A stretch of DNA of 27,822 nt from NCBI GenBank assembly GCA_052390415.1, contig JBQTGY010000036.1, forward strand, positions 1 to 27,822, in the 5' to 3' direction. This document shows positions 8,212-16,294 of this stretch, in pieces. This stretch comes from JANNWF01 sp052390415 (lineage in GTDB: Bacteria > Pseudomonadota > Gammaproteobacteria > Xanthomonadales > Xanthomonadaceae). The position numbers and the translations under genes are program-made. The notes beneath the pieces were generated by a model. The model was not told the origin of the DNA. It worked only from the letters and a program-made list of their open reading frames with translations, and did not search any database. Each line of letters begins with the position of its first letter. Position 1 is the first letter of the stretch.

Positions 8212-8237
8212 GATGCTCCGGTGCGACCCGGAGCATC
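8212..8237 (+). terminator. Perfect 10-bp hairpin after the RCC1 gene
   Basis: GATGCTCCGG at 8212-8221 pairs exactly with CCGGAGCATC at 8228-8237 around a 6-base loop. It begins 15 bp after the RCC1 stop codon. No T-run follows, so if it terminates it is not a textbook intrinsic terminator. It also lies directly upstream of the proposed uvrD -10 box and could instead be an operator or an mRNA-end stabiliser. Confidence 0.5.
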
Positions 8238-8240
8238 AAT

Positions 8241-8246
8241 TACAAT
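8241..8246 (+). promoter_or_regulatory. Candidate -10 box for leaderless uvrD
   Basis: TACAAT differs from TATAAT by one base and ends six bases before the uvrD ATG, the spacing expected if transcription starts at or next to the start codon. No Shine-Dalgarno sequence lies in the window before the ATG, which fits leaderless translation. No -35 resembling TTGACA is visible at the normal distance, and no LexA-type CTGTN8ACAG site was found nearby. Confidence 0.4.
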
Positions 8247-8252
8247 CCGCGC

Positions 8253-10433
8253 ATGGACGTCTCCCACCTGCTGGATGAACTGAATCCAGCGCAGCGGGAG
8301 GCGGTGTCGGCGGCACGCGGGCATTATCTGGTGTTGGCGGGGGCGGGTTCGGGCAAGACCCGCGTGCTGGTGCATCGCATCGCCTGGTTGATCGAAGTCG
8401 AGCAGGTTCCGGCGCACGGCATTCTGGCGGTGACATTCACCAACAAGGCCGCCGGCGAGATGCGGCAGCGTGCTTCGCAACTGGTCCAGCATGGCAGTCG
8501 CGGCATGTGGATCGGCACCTTCCACGGCATCGCGCATCGTTTGCTGCGCCTGCATTGGCAGGACGCGCGCTTGCCGCAGAATTTTCAGGTGATCGATTCT
8601 GACGATCAGATTCGCCTGTTGCGGCGGCAGATCAAGGAACTGGGTCTCGACGACAAGCAGTTTCCACCGCGGCAAGCGGCTTGGTACATCAACCACCACA
8701 AGGACGAAGGCAAGCGGCCGGCGCATTTGCAGCCGCAGGATCCGACCTCCAACACGATGCGCGATATCTATGTCGCCTATGAGGCGGCTTGTCAGCGCGC
8801 CGGGTTGGTCGACTTCGCGGAACTGCTGTTGCGTTGCCACGAACTGCTGCTCGCGCAACCGGCGCTGCTGCTGCATTACCAGCAGCGTTTTGGCCAACTG
8901 CTGGTGGATGAGTTCCAGGACACCAATGCCATCCAATATGGTTTTCTGCGCCTGTTGGCGGGCAAGACCGGTGAGCTGTTTGCGGTCGGCGATGACGATC
9001 AGGCGATCTACGGCTGGCGCGGTGCCAAGGTCGAACACGTACAGCATTTTCTGCACGATTTTCCGACTGCGCAGACGCTGAAGCTGGAGCAGAACTATCG
9101 CTCGACGGCCAATATCCTGCGCGCGGCGAATGCGTTGATCGCCAACAATCCGGGCCGCATGGGCAAGCAGTTGTGGACCGACGGCGAGGCGGGTGCACAG
9201 ATCGAGCTTTACGCGGCCTATAACGAGATCGACGAGGCGCGCTACATCATCGAGCGCGTGCAGCAGTGGATCGCCGCCGGTGGTCGCGCTCAGGACTGCG
9301 CGTTGTTGTATCGATCCAATGCGCAGTCGCGCAATCTTGAGGACGCGCTGATCCAGGTCAGCCTGCCCTATCGTGTGTATGGAGGCCTGCGTTTCTTCGA
9401 GCGCGCCGAGATCAAGGACACCCTCGCCTACCTGCGCCTGCTCGGCAATCGTGATGACGACGCCGCCTTCGAGCGCGTGGTCAACACGCCGACCCGCGGC
9501 ATCGGCGAGCGCACCCTGGAATCGCTGCGTCTGCGCGCCAAGCAGGAAGGGACCACGTTGTGGCATGCCGCCTTGCTGGAACTGACCGCGGCCGAGTTGC
9601 CGGCACGCGCGCGCAACGCGCTGCGCGGATTTCTCGAGCTGATCGAGAAACTGGCAGCGGCGACCCGCGAGTCGGAGCTCTCCGAGCAGATCGATCAGGT
9701 GCTGCAAGGCTCTGGGTTGTATACCCACTACGCGGCGGAATCGCGCGGCACGCTGGAGGCGCGCACCGACAATCTGGATGAGTTGGTGACCGTGGCCAGC
9801 CGTTTCGTGCGCGCTGAATCCGCAGAGGAGTTGCCGGAGCTGGTGGCGTTTCTGGCCTATGCGTCGCTGGAAGCAGGCGAAGGTCAGAGCGAGGCCTGGG
9901 AAGACTGCGTGCAGTTGATGAGCCTGCATTCGGCCAAGGGGCTGGAGTTTCCGCTGGTGTGTTTGGTCGGCGTCGAAGAAGGGTTATTCCCCAGTCAGCG
10001 TTCGCTGGATGAGTCCGGCCGTCTGGAAGAAGAGCGCCGACTGGCTTATGTCGGCATCACCCGCGCCCGCGAGTTGTTGATCGTCAGTTATGCGGAAACC
10101 AGGCGCCTGCACGGCATGGATCTGAGCGGCCGACCATCGCGCTTTCTGGCCGAGATTCCGTCCGAACTGATCCGCGAAGTACGACCCCGCGTGCACACAT
10201 CTCGTCCGTCGTCCTACTCAACCCAACGCAGCTCACGCATCGAACTCGAAGAAGCCCCGCACGGGCTGCGCACCGGCACCCGCGTCCGCCACATGAACTT
10301 CGGCGAAGGCGTGATCGTCGATCTGGAAGGCAGCGGCGCGCACGCGCGCGTGCAGGTCAAGTTTCCCGAAGCCGGTGCAAAGTGGTTGGTGTTGGCGTAT
10401 GCGCGGTTGGAAGTAGTACGGAGTTCGGGCTAG
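8253..10433 (+). CDS. uvrD: ATP-dependent DNA helicase II UvrD
   Basis: A 726-residue superfamily 1A helicase, close to the roughly 720 residues of E. coli UvrD. It unwinds DNA 3'-5' in nucleotide excision and mismatch repair. Visible motifs are the Walker A AGAGSGKT (29-36), TFTNKAAGEM, GTFHGIAHR, the Walker B DEFQDTN (from Asp219), GDDDQAIYGWRGA, LEQNYRS, LMSLHSAKGLEFPLV and YVGITRARE. The C-terminal segment (GTRVRHMNFGEGVIVDLEG to the end) is the UvrD-type RNA polymerase/Tudor-like tail, favouring UvrD over Rep or PcrA paralogues. The ATG at 8253 is used because the fold starts there (HLLDELNPAQREAV); a longer reading frame back to 8157 overlaps the RCC1 gene. Its TAG stop overlaps the stop of the convergent gene within CTAG. 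Confidence 0.96.
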   Translation: MDVSHLLDELNPAQREAVSAARGHYLVLAGAGSGKTRVLVHRIAWLIEVEQVPAHGILAVTFTNKAAGEMRQRASQLVQHGSRGMWIGTFHGIAHRLLRLHWQDARLPQNFQVIDSDDQIRLLRRQIKELGLDDKQFPPRQAAWYINHHKDEGKRPAHLQPQDPTSNTMRDIYVAYEAACQRAGLVDFAELLLRCHELLLAQPALLLHYQQRFGQLLVDEFQDTNAIQYGFLRLLAGKTGELFAVGDDDQAIYGWRGAKVEHVQHFLHDFPTAQTLKLEQNYRSTANILRAANALIANNPGRMGKQLWTDGEAGAQIELYAAYNEIDEARYIIERVQQWIAAGGRAQDCALLYRSNAQSRNLEDALIQVSLPYRVYGGLRFFERAEIKDTLAYLRLLGNRDDDAAFERVVNTPTRGIGERTLESLRLRAKQEGTTLWHAALLELTAAELPARARNALRGFLELIEKLAAATRESELSEQIDQVLQGSGLYTHYAAESRGTLEARTDNLDELVTVASRFVRAESAEELPELVAFLAYASLEAGEGQSEAWEDCVQLMSLHSAKGLEFPLVCLVGVEEGLFPSQRSLDESGRLEEERRLAYVGITRARELLIVSYAETRRLHGMDLSGRPSRFLAEIPSELIREVRPRVHTSRPSSYSTQRSSRIELEEAPHGLRTGTRVRHMNFGEGVIVDLEGSGAHARVQVKFPEAGAKWLVLAYARLEVVRSSG

Positions 10434-10966
10434 TGCGTGCTTCGGCGGTAGATGCCAACAAAGCTGATCTGCCAACTCGTGCCGTCGTCATCTGAAGTCT
10501 CCCAACGTTGCACCACGCTGCCGTCGGCCTGTGGTGACCAGCGGATGCGTTGTTGTTGAGTTCCCTTGGCGGTCGCGAGGCTGCCGTGCATCAGCATGTC
10601 GGCCCCGTCAATGCCGCCGTTCAAACGCAGCGTCACGCCGTCCGCGCCGATCCAGAACTGCGTCCATTGTTTGCTGGCTGGCTCGTAGACATTCAGGCTA
10701 CGGCCGTCCTGACCGGTCGAATTGCGCCAGTGTTCATACAGCGCGCAACCACTGGCGGCGCGTTCGATGGTGTTGTGGCCGACGACCTGATCGAGCTTGG
10801 GACCGCCGGTCACTTCCCATTCGCCGACCCAAAAATCGAAGGCGCGATGAGCGCTGGATTCACAGGCAGGGGGCGGCGGGGAAGTAGTCGTTTGGGCAAG
10901 ACTGGCTGATGCAATGGCAGCAAGCAAAACCGCGAGCAACGGTTTGAGGGATGTTCTCAATCGCAT
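10430..10966 (-). CDS. Exported DUF1579-like protein of unknown function
   Basis: A 178-residue protein with a clear signal peptide (1-24, basic MRLRTSLK then LLAVLLAAIASASLAQ) and a proline-rich mature start. The conserved part begins FDFWVGEWEV and continues with GCALYEHWR, a pattern of the DUF1579/lipocalin-like proteins in which an FWxGxW motif opens a small beta-barrel. The later strands (QFWIGADGVTLRLNGG, RIRWSPQADGSVVQRWETSDDDGTSW) fit this. No catalytic motif is seen. GGAG six bases upstream supports the ATG at 10966. It converges on uvrD, sharing the CTAG that supplies both stop codons. It follows the kinase gene on the same strand after about 210 bp containing two hairpins. Confidence 0.8.
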   Translation of the reverse strand: MRLRTSLKPLLAVLLAAIASASLAQTTTSPPPPACESSAHRAFDFWVGEWEVTGGPKLDQVVGHNTIERAASGCALYEHWRNSTGQDGRSLNVYEPASKQWTQFWIGADGVTLRLNGGIDGADMLMHGSLATAKGTQQQRIRWSPQADGSVVQRWETSDDDGTSWQISFVGIYRRSTH

Positions 10967-11072
10967 GGGCTTCTCCGATCACGTCATCGCCAGAATGCGC
11001 TGACGCATCAGGATTGAAGACTCGCTACGGCGCGTGTCGGCAGCAGCTCGGCGATTCGATGCCGATGCCGGA

Positions 11073-11119
11073 TTGTCGTCGGAGCGACAAGCTACAGCGG
11101 AGCCGAGGATTGGCTCCGC
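11073..11119. repeat. Two adjacent hairpins between the kinase and DUF1579-like genes
   Basis: TTGTCG/CGACAA (11073-11078 and 11085-11090, 6-base loop) is followed by a perfect 8-bp stem GCGGAGCC/GGCTCCGC (11097-11104 and 11112-11119, 7-base loop). They lie about 55-100 bp past the kinase stop on the minus strand. Neither is followed by a T-run in that direction. They could end the kinase transcript or be a REP-like remnant. Confidence 0.5.
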
Positions 11120-11174
11120 CAACAAGACCGACTTTCGCCGACGAACCGTGGGCCCGGTCGGCAATTGTCACGAC

Positions 11175-13235
11175 TCAGCCCGCGCCGCGACGCCGATACG
11201 GCGACAACTCATTGACCATGCCGCTCAAGTGCGGACGCACGGCTTCTTCAGCCTTGCTGTCGGCATTCAATGAGGTGAACTTGACACTCTCGCGGAAGCC
11301 GGCGCCCAGCGGGCGTTTGTCGGCGATCACATAGCTGCGTACGCTAAGGTTGGCGGTGTACAGGGTCGAACTTTGACCGTAGTACTGCAGTTGTTCGGAG
11401 CCGACGCCATCGGCGCGAATCACCACCACCACGGAAGCCTCGCGGCGCAGGGCCTGGAAGATGCCCGGCAGATCGCTGCGGCCACTGACGCCAGCGATGA
11501 GTTCGGTGTCGACCACATCAAAACCCGCGTCCAACAAACGCTCTTCCACCCGTTGCCGGGCCGGACCGACCAAGGCCAGGTCGCCCAGGGCAATCACGGC
11601 GATGCGTGGCGGTGCGATCACCGCCGGGCGAACCGGCTCGGCGGTGGCAAGGTTCTGCCGACGCTCGGCCACCTTTTGCATCACAGCTGAAGCAATCGGG
11701 CGTTCGTTGGCGACAACCTGAGCCGCCGAGGCTTGCGTGACATCCACCGCGGCCTGGGTGGCAACCTCGGCTTGTTCGACAGACAAGGCCACGGATTCGG
11801 CCGTTCCGCTGGTGGTGCCTTCGACGGCTGCGGTTGAATTGCTCATCGGATCCACCTCGAGCGCCGCCGGCTCAGGTGTCACCGCCGTGGTGGCGCTCAG
11901 GGTGGCGGCTGTCGAATCCAGGCCAGTCGCCTGAGCGGCAGACGGGTTGGTGGCGGCTTGGCTGGTGCCGATCGGATTGGTCGCTTTGCCGGTGGCAACA
12001 CCCTCGGCGTACGCGCTGGTGTTGCCGGTCAAACCGTCTTTGACGCCGCGCGCGTAGTCCATCAGCGTGGACTTCATCGCAAAGGCGACGCCGCCCACCA
12101 ACAAGACGAGCGCGGCGGCGATTGCCAGCGCAACCTTTGAGCCATTGCCCGGCTGACGACTGCGCTCCAGCGCCGACGAACGCGGTGGCTGGGGGGCTTG
12201 CGGTGGCACCGCTTGCGGAGGCGGCATTGCGGCCGCACTCGCGGCGGTCGGCGTGGGTTGCACCGGCTGCGCCGCTCCCGTGCTTGAACGGGCAACCACC
12301 GGCGGTGCGGTCGCCACGCGCTGCTTTTGCGAGGCCGGTGTCGGCACACCGATGACGGTCGCGTTACTGACGGGCGCCTTGGGCAGATTGAACTTGATGG
12401 TGCCGCCGCGCGCCACCAACGGATGCGTTTGCAGCGCTTCGGCCAAGGCGTGGCAATCCTGATAGCGATCAGCCGGATCCTTGGCCACCATGTTGGCGAG
12501 GATTTCGGCGGCCTGCATATCGACTTCGCCGTTGAGCTGGCGGATGTCCGGGAATTCGGCCTTGACCACTTCCAGCATCAGGCCCAGCGGGCTCTCTTCC
12601 ATGAAGGGCACGCGGCCGGTCAGCATTTCGAAAAGCACCACGCCGAGCGAGAAAATGTCCGAGCGCTGGTCGACCGTCTTGCCGATGCAGATCTCCGGCG
12701 ACAGATAACCGGGCGTGCCGACAAACTCGCCGGTCGAGGTCAGCTTCTTGGAAAAATCTTGCGTGGCCAATGCGATGCCAAAGTCGGCGATCTTGACGTT
12801 GCCGCGCGGCGTCAGCATCAGGTTGCCGGGCTTGATGTCGCGATGGATCACGCCCTTGTCATGCGCAGTCGCAAGACCCAGCGCGGTCTGATGCATGATC
12901 TTGAGCGCGTTCTCGACACTCAGTTTACCTTCGCGTTTGAGCAGGCCGGACAGCGAATCGCCTTCGACAAACTCCATCGCGAAGAACGGCTGGCCAGTCG
13001 CCTCATCGGTACCGATGAAATAAACCTGGATGATGTGCGGATCGTTCAGCACTGCCATCGAGCGCGCTTCACGCAGGAAGCGCTCGACCAGGTTGGCGTC
13101 GTGGGCCAACGCCGGCGACAGTTCCTTGATCGCAACAAAGCGACCGAGCGCAGGCTCGTAGCCCTTGTAAACGACGCCCATGCCACCGCGGCCCAATTCC
13201 TCGACGATTTCGTAATGGCCAAGATGGGTTTTCAT
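11175..13235 (-). CDS. Membrane-anchored Hanks-type serine/threonine protein kinase
   Basis: A 686-residue protein. Residues about 8-270 are a complete eukaryote-like kinase: glycine loop GRGGMGVVYKG (15-25), Lys37 in VAIKEL, catalytic HRDIKPGN (Asp133), metal-binding DFG (151-153), GTPGYLSPE after the activation loop, and SDIFSLGVVLFEMLTG. All key residues are present, so it should be active. A Pro/Ala linker (about 300-360) leads to one transmembrane helix (about 368-387). An Ala/Thr-rich extracytoplasmic stalk and a folded end from about 550 (RIAVIALGDLALVGPARQRVEERLLDAGFDVV) follow. PASTA repeats are absent, so the ligand is not muropeptide by that route. The stretch AKAAAGG precedes no obvious partner; targets are unknown. 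A weak AAAGG lies 10 bp upstream of the start. Confidence 0.93.
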   Translation of the reverse strand: MKTHLGHYEIVEELGRGGMGVVYKGYEPALGRFVAIKELSPALAHDANLVERFLREARSMAVLNDPHIIQVYFIGTDEATGQPFFAMEFVEGDSLSGLLKREGKLSVENALKIMHQTALGLATAHDKGVIHRDIKPGNLMLTPRGNVKIADFGIALATQDFSKKLTSTGEFVGTPGYLSPEICIGKTVDQRSDIFSLGVVLFEMLTGRVPFMEESPLGLMLEVVKAEFPDIRQLNGEVDMQAAEILANMVAKDPADRYQDCHALAEALQTHPLVARGGTIKFNLPKAPVSNATVIGVPTPASQKQRVATAPPVVARSSTGAAQPVQPTPTAASAAAMPPPQAVPPQAPQPPRSSALERSRQPGNGSKVALAIAAALVLLVGGVAFAMKSTLMDYARGVKDGLTGNTSAYAEGVATGKATNPIGTSQAATNPSAAQATGLDSTAATLSATTAVTPEPAALEVDPMSNSTAAVEGTTSGTAESVALSVEQAEVATQAAVDVTQASAAQVVANERPIASAVMQKVAERRQNLATAEPVRPAVIAPPRIAVIALGDLALVGPARQRVEERLLDAGFDVVDTELIAGVSGRSDLPGIFQALRREASVVVVIRADGVGSEQLQYYGQSSTLYTANLSVRSYVIADKRPLGAGFRESVKFTSLNADSKAEEAVRPHLSGMVNELSPYRRRGAG

Positions 13236-13280
13236 GACGTGTGAACCTTTGCCGCCGTGGCAGGTGAATGACAGTTTTCG

Positions 13281-13289
13281 ATGCTAGCA
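13281..13289 (-). promoter_or_regulatory. Candidate extended -10 promoter of the kinase gene
   Basis: Read on the minus strand the sequence is TGCTAGCAT: TG, one base, then TAGCAT, the extended -10 form that can work without a good -35. It lies about 45 bp upstream of the kinase ATG, giving a short leader with a weak AAAGG ribosome binding site. The inner GCTAGC is also palindromic. This is pattern matching only. Confidence 0.3.
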
Positions 13290-13378
13290 CCGGCCTTCAC
13301 GCACGGCTTGCCGCTGGTCGGCCGAAACGTCGGGCGTTCAGCTTGGCGTGAACTTTCAGCGGTTTTCCGCACGGACGT

Positions 13379-13957
13379 TCAGCCATCCGAGCGTGTCGTG
13401 AAGCGGAAGTGACGAGAACTCTCGCCAAACCAATACAACGCTGCTTCGCCTTGGCGGCCGTACTGAAATGTCAGCCCGGCCGGCCCCGAGCCCTGGAAAT
13501 AGCGGAGGCGGAAACGTCGCTCGCCTGCCGCCAAGGCGGCCGTGCAGGTCTGGGTCGCCAATGCTCGCTCGCCGGTGAAACTGCATAGCTCGGCATCATC
13601 GACATACAAGGCGAAACCGTCATCGCTGGCGACCACGAAGCGATAGCTGCCGGTTTCGACGACGTCGACGCGACGATCGAGATCGAGGAAAAAATGCTCG
13701 CTGTAACCCACAACGCCCAAGGTGGCATGCGCCAGTTGGCCGTTGCGACTCAAGTCAAGATGATCGACCCACACCGTCTGCCGGCCCTCAACACTTCGAC
13801 GCTGGTGCAACTGGGTGATGGGCACACGGCTCTTGACGAACTGCAACTTCAACACGGGTTCGACACGCACCGGCAGCACGGCCAGCAGCACCACGATGCC
13901 GACGAGCAGCAGCAATCCCGAAAGCAACCACTCACGATCCAGTCGGCGCATGTTCAT
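13379..13957 (-). CDS. Single-pass membrane protein with a PA14-like domain
   Basis: A 192-residue protein starting at the ATG at 13957, which overlaps the upstream stop codon as ATGA. A longer frame to 13990 would sit inside the glycosyltransferase gene. After a basic start (MNMRRLDREW) a transmembrane helix runs from about 11 to 29. From about 85 onward the sequence reads as a short PA14-like beta-barrel: SEHFFLDLDRRVDVVETGSYRFVVASDDG, FALYVDDAELC, then AAGERRFRLRYFQGSGPAGLTFQYG. PA14 domains commonly bind sugars or sit in glycan-active proteins. SDDG followed by the aromatic/Gly pattern fits that family, although the domain is smaller than usual. Tight coupling to a PMT-type glycosyltransferase suggests joint work on a cell-envelope glycan; that is inference. 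Confidence 0.8.
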   Translation of the reverse strand: MNMRRLDREWLLSGLLLLVGIVVLLAVLPVRVEPVLKLQFVKSRVPITQLHQRRSVEGRQTVWVDHLDLSRNGQLAHATLGVVGYSEHFFLDLDRRVDVVETGSYRFVVASDDGFALYVDDAELCSFTGERALATQTCTAALAAGERRFRLRYFQGSGPAGLTFQYGRQGEAALYWFGESSRHFRFTTRSDG

Positions 13958-15444
13958 TTCACCGGCACCAAGTCCCACACAGCAAACCACTGCCGCAACT
14001 CGAATTCCTCGGTGCTCAGCGGCAGGCCGTAAGTCAGCGGCGCGAAGAATCCGAACACACCGATCACCAGCACCACGTACGCGCCGAGATTGAACAGGGT
14101 GTGGCGACGCCGCTGCTGCAAGCCATCCTGAAACAGGTAGCTGTAGACCAAGGCGAGGTTGACGATTCCAAATACCAGCGGCAGCAAGTAGTGGTAGAGG
14201 TACATCACCCGCCCGATCTGCAACACCGCAAGCAAATAGGCCAGATACAGCGCGGTGAACAGCTGAATCCAGGCGAACAGGCGTGGATCACGCGGAGCTT
14301 GCCCGTACACAAAGCGGCTCATCGCAAGGCCCACCGAAAGCACCACCCCGAGCAACACTGGCAACCACACTAGCGGGTTGCCGATCAAATACAGATAGCT
14401 GACTTTGGAAGCGCCATTCACCGTGCTGCGGCTCCAGCGATAATTGATGCTGCGGCCGCCCAGCGGCCAGGTGCTGGCGTGACTGCCGTTTTCGCCGGGC
14501 TTGCACAGATCCAGCCGCGGCACACCGTCGGAGTACTCGGCCATGTAGCGCAGGTTGTCGCGCAGGCCGCTGGTGAAGCCAGCGAGTGACCCGGTGGTGC
14601 CGTTGCGCACATGACCACGGAATTCTTCCGAGGCTTTGTAGGCACGGCTGTCCAGCATGGTCTTGCCGCCGGCGATGTGCAGGTAGAACACGCCGAGCAA
14701 CACCACCAGCAAGGCCGCGCTGGCGAGCGGCGCAACCCAGGCCAGGCGAGCGAGCACTGGCAACGGCTGACCCGCGCGCAAACGTGGCCATTGATCGACT
14801 GCAAACAACGCGACCAACACCAGCAGCAAAACCGCCGCGTTGACCTTCACCGCGATGGCAAGGCCCATCAACCCGCCCAGCACAACGTAATCACGCCAGC
14901 GAATGGCGCGTGCGGATTCCACCATCACCGCAAACGCCAGCAGCGCCAACAGGGTGAAGAAGATCTGGATGCCTTCGAGCATGGCCGCACGCGAATGCAC
15001 GACCAGCGCGTTGTCGAAGATCAGCAGACACGTGAATGCAGCCGCCACTGCACGCTGGCGGGTGATCCGCAGGATCAGCAGGTACAACAACGGCACTGAC
15101 AGAATCATCAGCAGCACCGATGGCAAGCGCATGCCGTGGAAGCGATAGCCTTTGGGCAGTTGTTCGCCGCTGATGTGATCGCGTTGCAACAACGGGCTTG
15201 GATCGATTGCAGCGTTGACGCCGACCGACTGCTCGGCCAGCGCCATCAACATTTTTCCCAGCGGCGGATGCGCCTCCATGTACATCACTCCATCGACGTG
15301 TTTCTGCGCCGAGGTGATGTGGTAGTTCTCGTCCCAGAACAGCGACTCCGGTTGCCAGTAACGGGTCCCATAGACCGCTATCGCCGCCAGCAGGAGCACG
15401 CTTGGCAACAGGTAGCGAAGGGGCGATCGCGTGGCGGCGCTCAT
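13954..15444 (-). CDS. PMT-family (GT39-like) lipid-carrier-dependent glycosyltransferase
   Basis: A 496-residue integral membrane protein with about ten hydrophobic helices. The first periplasmic loop has the acidic pair WDENYH (Asp38-Glu39), and HPPLGKML follows at 59-66; both are hallmarks of protein O-mannosyltransferase-type enzymes that use polyprenyl-phosphate sugars. A loop around residues 270-350 (SRAYKASEEFRGHVRNG and RSINYRWSR) matches the family's periplasmic region. It would transfer a sugar to a protein or lipid on the outer face of the inner membrane. The ATG at 15444 is preferred; the frame can be extended to a TTG at 15531, but that ends against a REP element. The gene end overlaps the PA14-like gene by four bases. 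Confidence 0.88.
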   Translation of the reverse strand: MSAATRSPLRYLLPSVLLLAAIAVYGTRYWQPESLFWDENYHITSAQKHVDGVMYMEAHPPLGKMLMALAEQSVGVNAAIDPSPLLQRDHISGEQLPKGYRFHGMRLPSVLLMILSVPLLYLLILRITRQRAVAAAFTCLLIFDNALVVHSRAAMLEGIQIFFTLLALLAFAVMVESARAIRWRDYVVLGGLMGLAIAVKVNAAVLLLVLVALFAVDQWPRLRAGQPLPVLARLAWVAPLASAALLVVLLGVFYLHIAGGKTMLDSRAYKASEEFRGHVRNGTTGSLAGFTSGLRDNLRYMAEYSDGVPRLDLCKPGENGSHASTWPLGGRSINYRWSRSTVNGASKVSYLYLIGNPLVWLPVLLGVVLSVGLAMSRFVYGQAPRDPRLFAWIQLFTALYLAYLLAVLQIGRVMYLYHYLLPLVFGIVNLALVYSYLFQDGLQQRRRHTLFNLGAYVVLVIGVFGFFAPLTYGLPLSTEEFELRQWFAVWDLVPVK

Positions 15445-15538
15445 TGCACTTGCTTGGTGCTCGTTATCCGCGCGATGGCGCACTGCGGTGCGGGAAAAAC
15501 CAAGCGCCACGCTAGCGAGGATGAACAACAAAGCCTCG

Positions 15539-15612
15539 TTCCCGCGAAGGCGGGAACCCAGTGACTTGAATGCCGCAAGGCGCTGGGCCCCCGCATTCGC
15601 GGGGGCGACGGC
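15539..15612. repeat. Paired REP element (BIME-like)
   Basis: Two hairpins face each other. TTCCCGC-GAAG-GCGGGAA spans 15539-15556 and CCCCCGC-ATTC-GCGGGGG spans 15588-15605, with outer ACCCAG/CTGGG complementarity. Translated, the region gives the RRREP...WAPAFAGAT peptide that marks this widespread proteobacterial repeat. It sits just upstream of the glycosyltransferase start on its strand. Confidence 0.88.
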
Positions 15613-15684
15613 TGTTTCGCGTCAATCCCTTGGCATGACCCTTCGCCAGCACAGCAGCTGATCCGTGTCTCCCTGGACAGCAGT

Positions 15685-15705
15685 GCGCCTTCGCGGGAAT
15701 GACGA
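15685..15705. repeat. Partial REP copy
   Basis: The GCGCCTTCGCGGGAATGACG segment matches the right half of the paired REP family about 80 bp away. The left half is missing, so it looks like a degraded or truncated copy. Confidence 0.6.
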
Positions 15706-16215
15706 GCCGGACCGTATTGACTGGGAATCGGCAAACAGCTGCATGAAGTAAGTGTCATTCGGACGTGGCTCCATGGTTGGACTTGTCAGGCCAGCGAGGA
15801 CTGAACGAGCACAGTCGATGGCGCTGATCGCAACCTATCGTGACGACAGCTACAGACGACCGAACCGCAGGCATCACGCCAACCAGAAAAAAATGTCTCG
15901 CCAAATGTCCCTATGGGTCAATGGCTTGCATGTTGCAGTGCACATTGACACCGGTTTCTGTGGCGGTCAACCTCGATTTTGGCTGGTGGCAAGGCATGCG
16001 TCGACATGCCCGCCAGCCTTGGGGAGAGGTGTGATGGCGTATCTGCGAGTGGGGCGCTTTGCTGCTGTCTGGCGCATTGGATTGGGCTTGCAAGACCATC
16101 AAACCGGTGCTCGATCGATCCCGAAAGGCGGATACGGGAGCCTGCCCACACCACGACAACACCTCTTTGCCACGGAGGACACGAGCACGGCTCGACCCGC
16201 CTTTGTCTTGTCCAC

Positions 16216-16235
16216 AAATGATACCGGTGTCATTT
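16216..16235. promoter_or_regulatory. LacI-type operator-like palindrome upstream of the pectinase gene
   Basis: AAATGATACCGGTGTCATTT is a 20-bp palindrome with nine of ten base pairs matching and a central CG, the shape typical of LacI-family repressor sites. It lies about 60 bp before the pectinase ATG, a natural place for a repressor to block transcription. No LacI-family gene is in the window. The proposed control of pectin degradation by a breakdown product is inference. Confidence 0.6.
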
Positions 16236-16294
16236 TTCAGGAAGCTGCGCGGGCTGATTGCGTGGAATCCCATCGCTGTTTCGAAGGATCTCGC

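Larger units (their letters stand above)
15445..16294. other. Gene-free 850-bp region upstream of the pectinase gene
   Basis: It separates the divergent glycosyltransferase and pectinase genes. It holds a REP-type element (15539-15612), a partial REP (15685-15705), an operator-like palindrome (16216-16235) and AAGGA just before 16295. The pectinase frame stays open back to 15752, but that translation has no signal peptide or conserved pattern and is treated as untranslated. Nothing else recognisable was seen between 15720 and 16200. Confidence 0.6.

Noticed and set aside
8198..8252. LexA (SOS) box upstream of uvrD
   Set aside because: No CTGT-N8-ACAG-like site is present. The palindrome found there (GATGCTCCGG arms) does not match.
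8142..9929. 595-residue open frame antisense to uvrD
   Set aside because: uvrD has all helicase motifs on the plus strand. The antisense translation has no recognisable domain and arises from the high GC content.
12327..13244. 305-residue open frame antisense to the kinase domain
   Set aside because: The kinase motifs on the minus strand are complete; the plus-strand reading is His/Gln-rich and featureless.
15535..15720. A short protein reading SFPRRREPS...WAPAFAGAT
   Set aside because: This peptide is the well-known translation of a REP-type DNA repeat and is not a gene.
15752..16294. N-terminal extension of the pectinase by 181 residues
   Set aside because: The frame is open, but the signal peptide and ribosome binding site are at 16295 and the palindrome at 16216 lies inside the extension, so it is better read as upstream control DNA.
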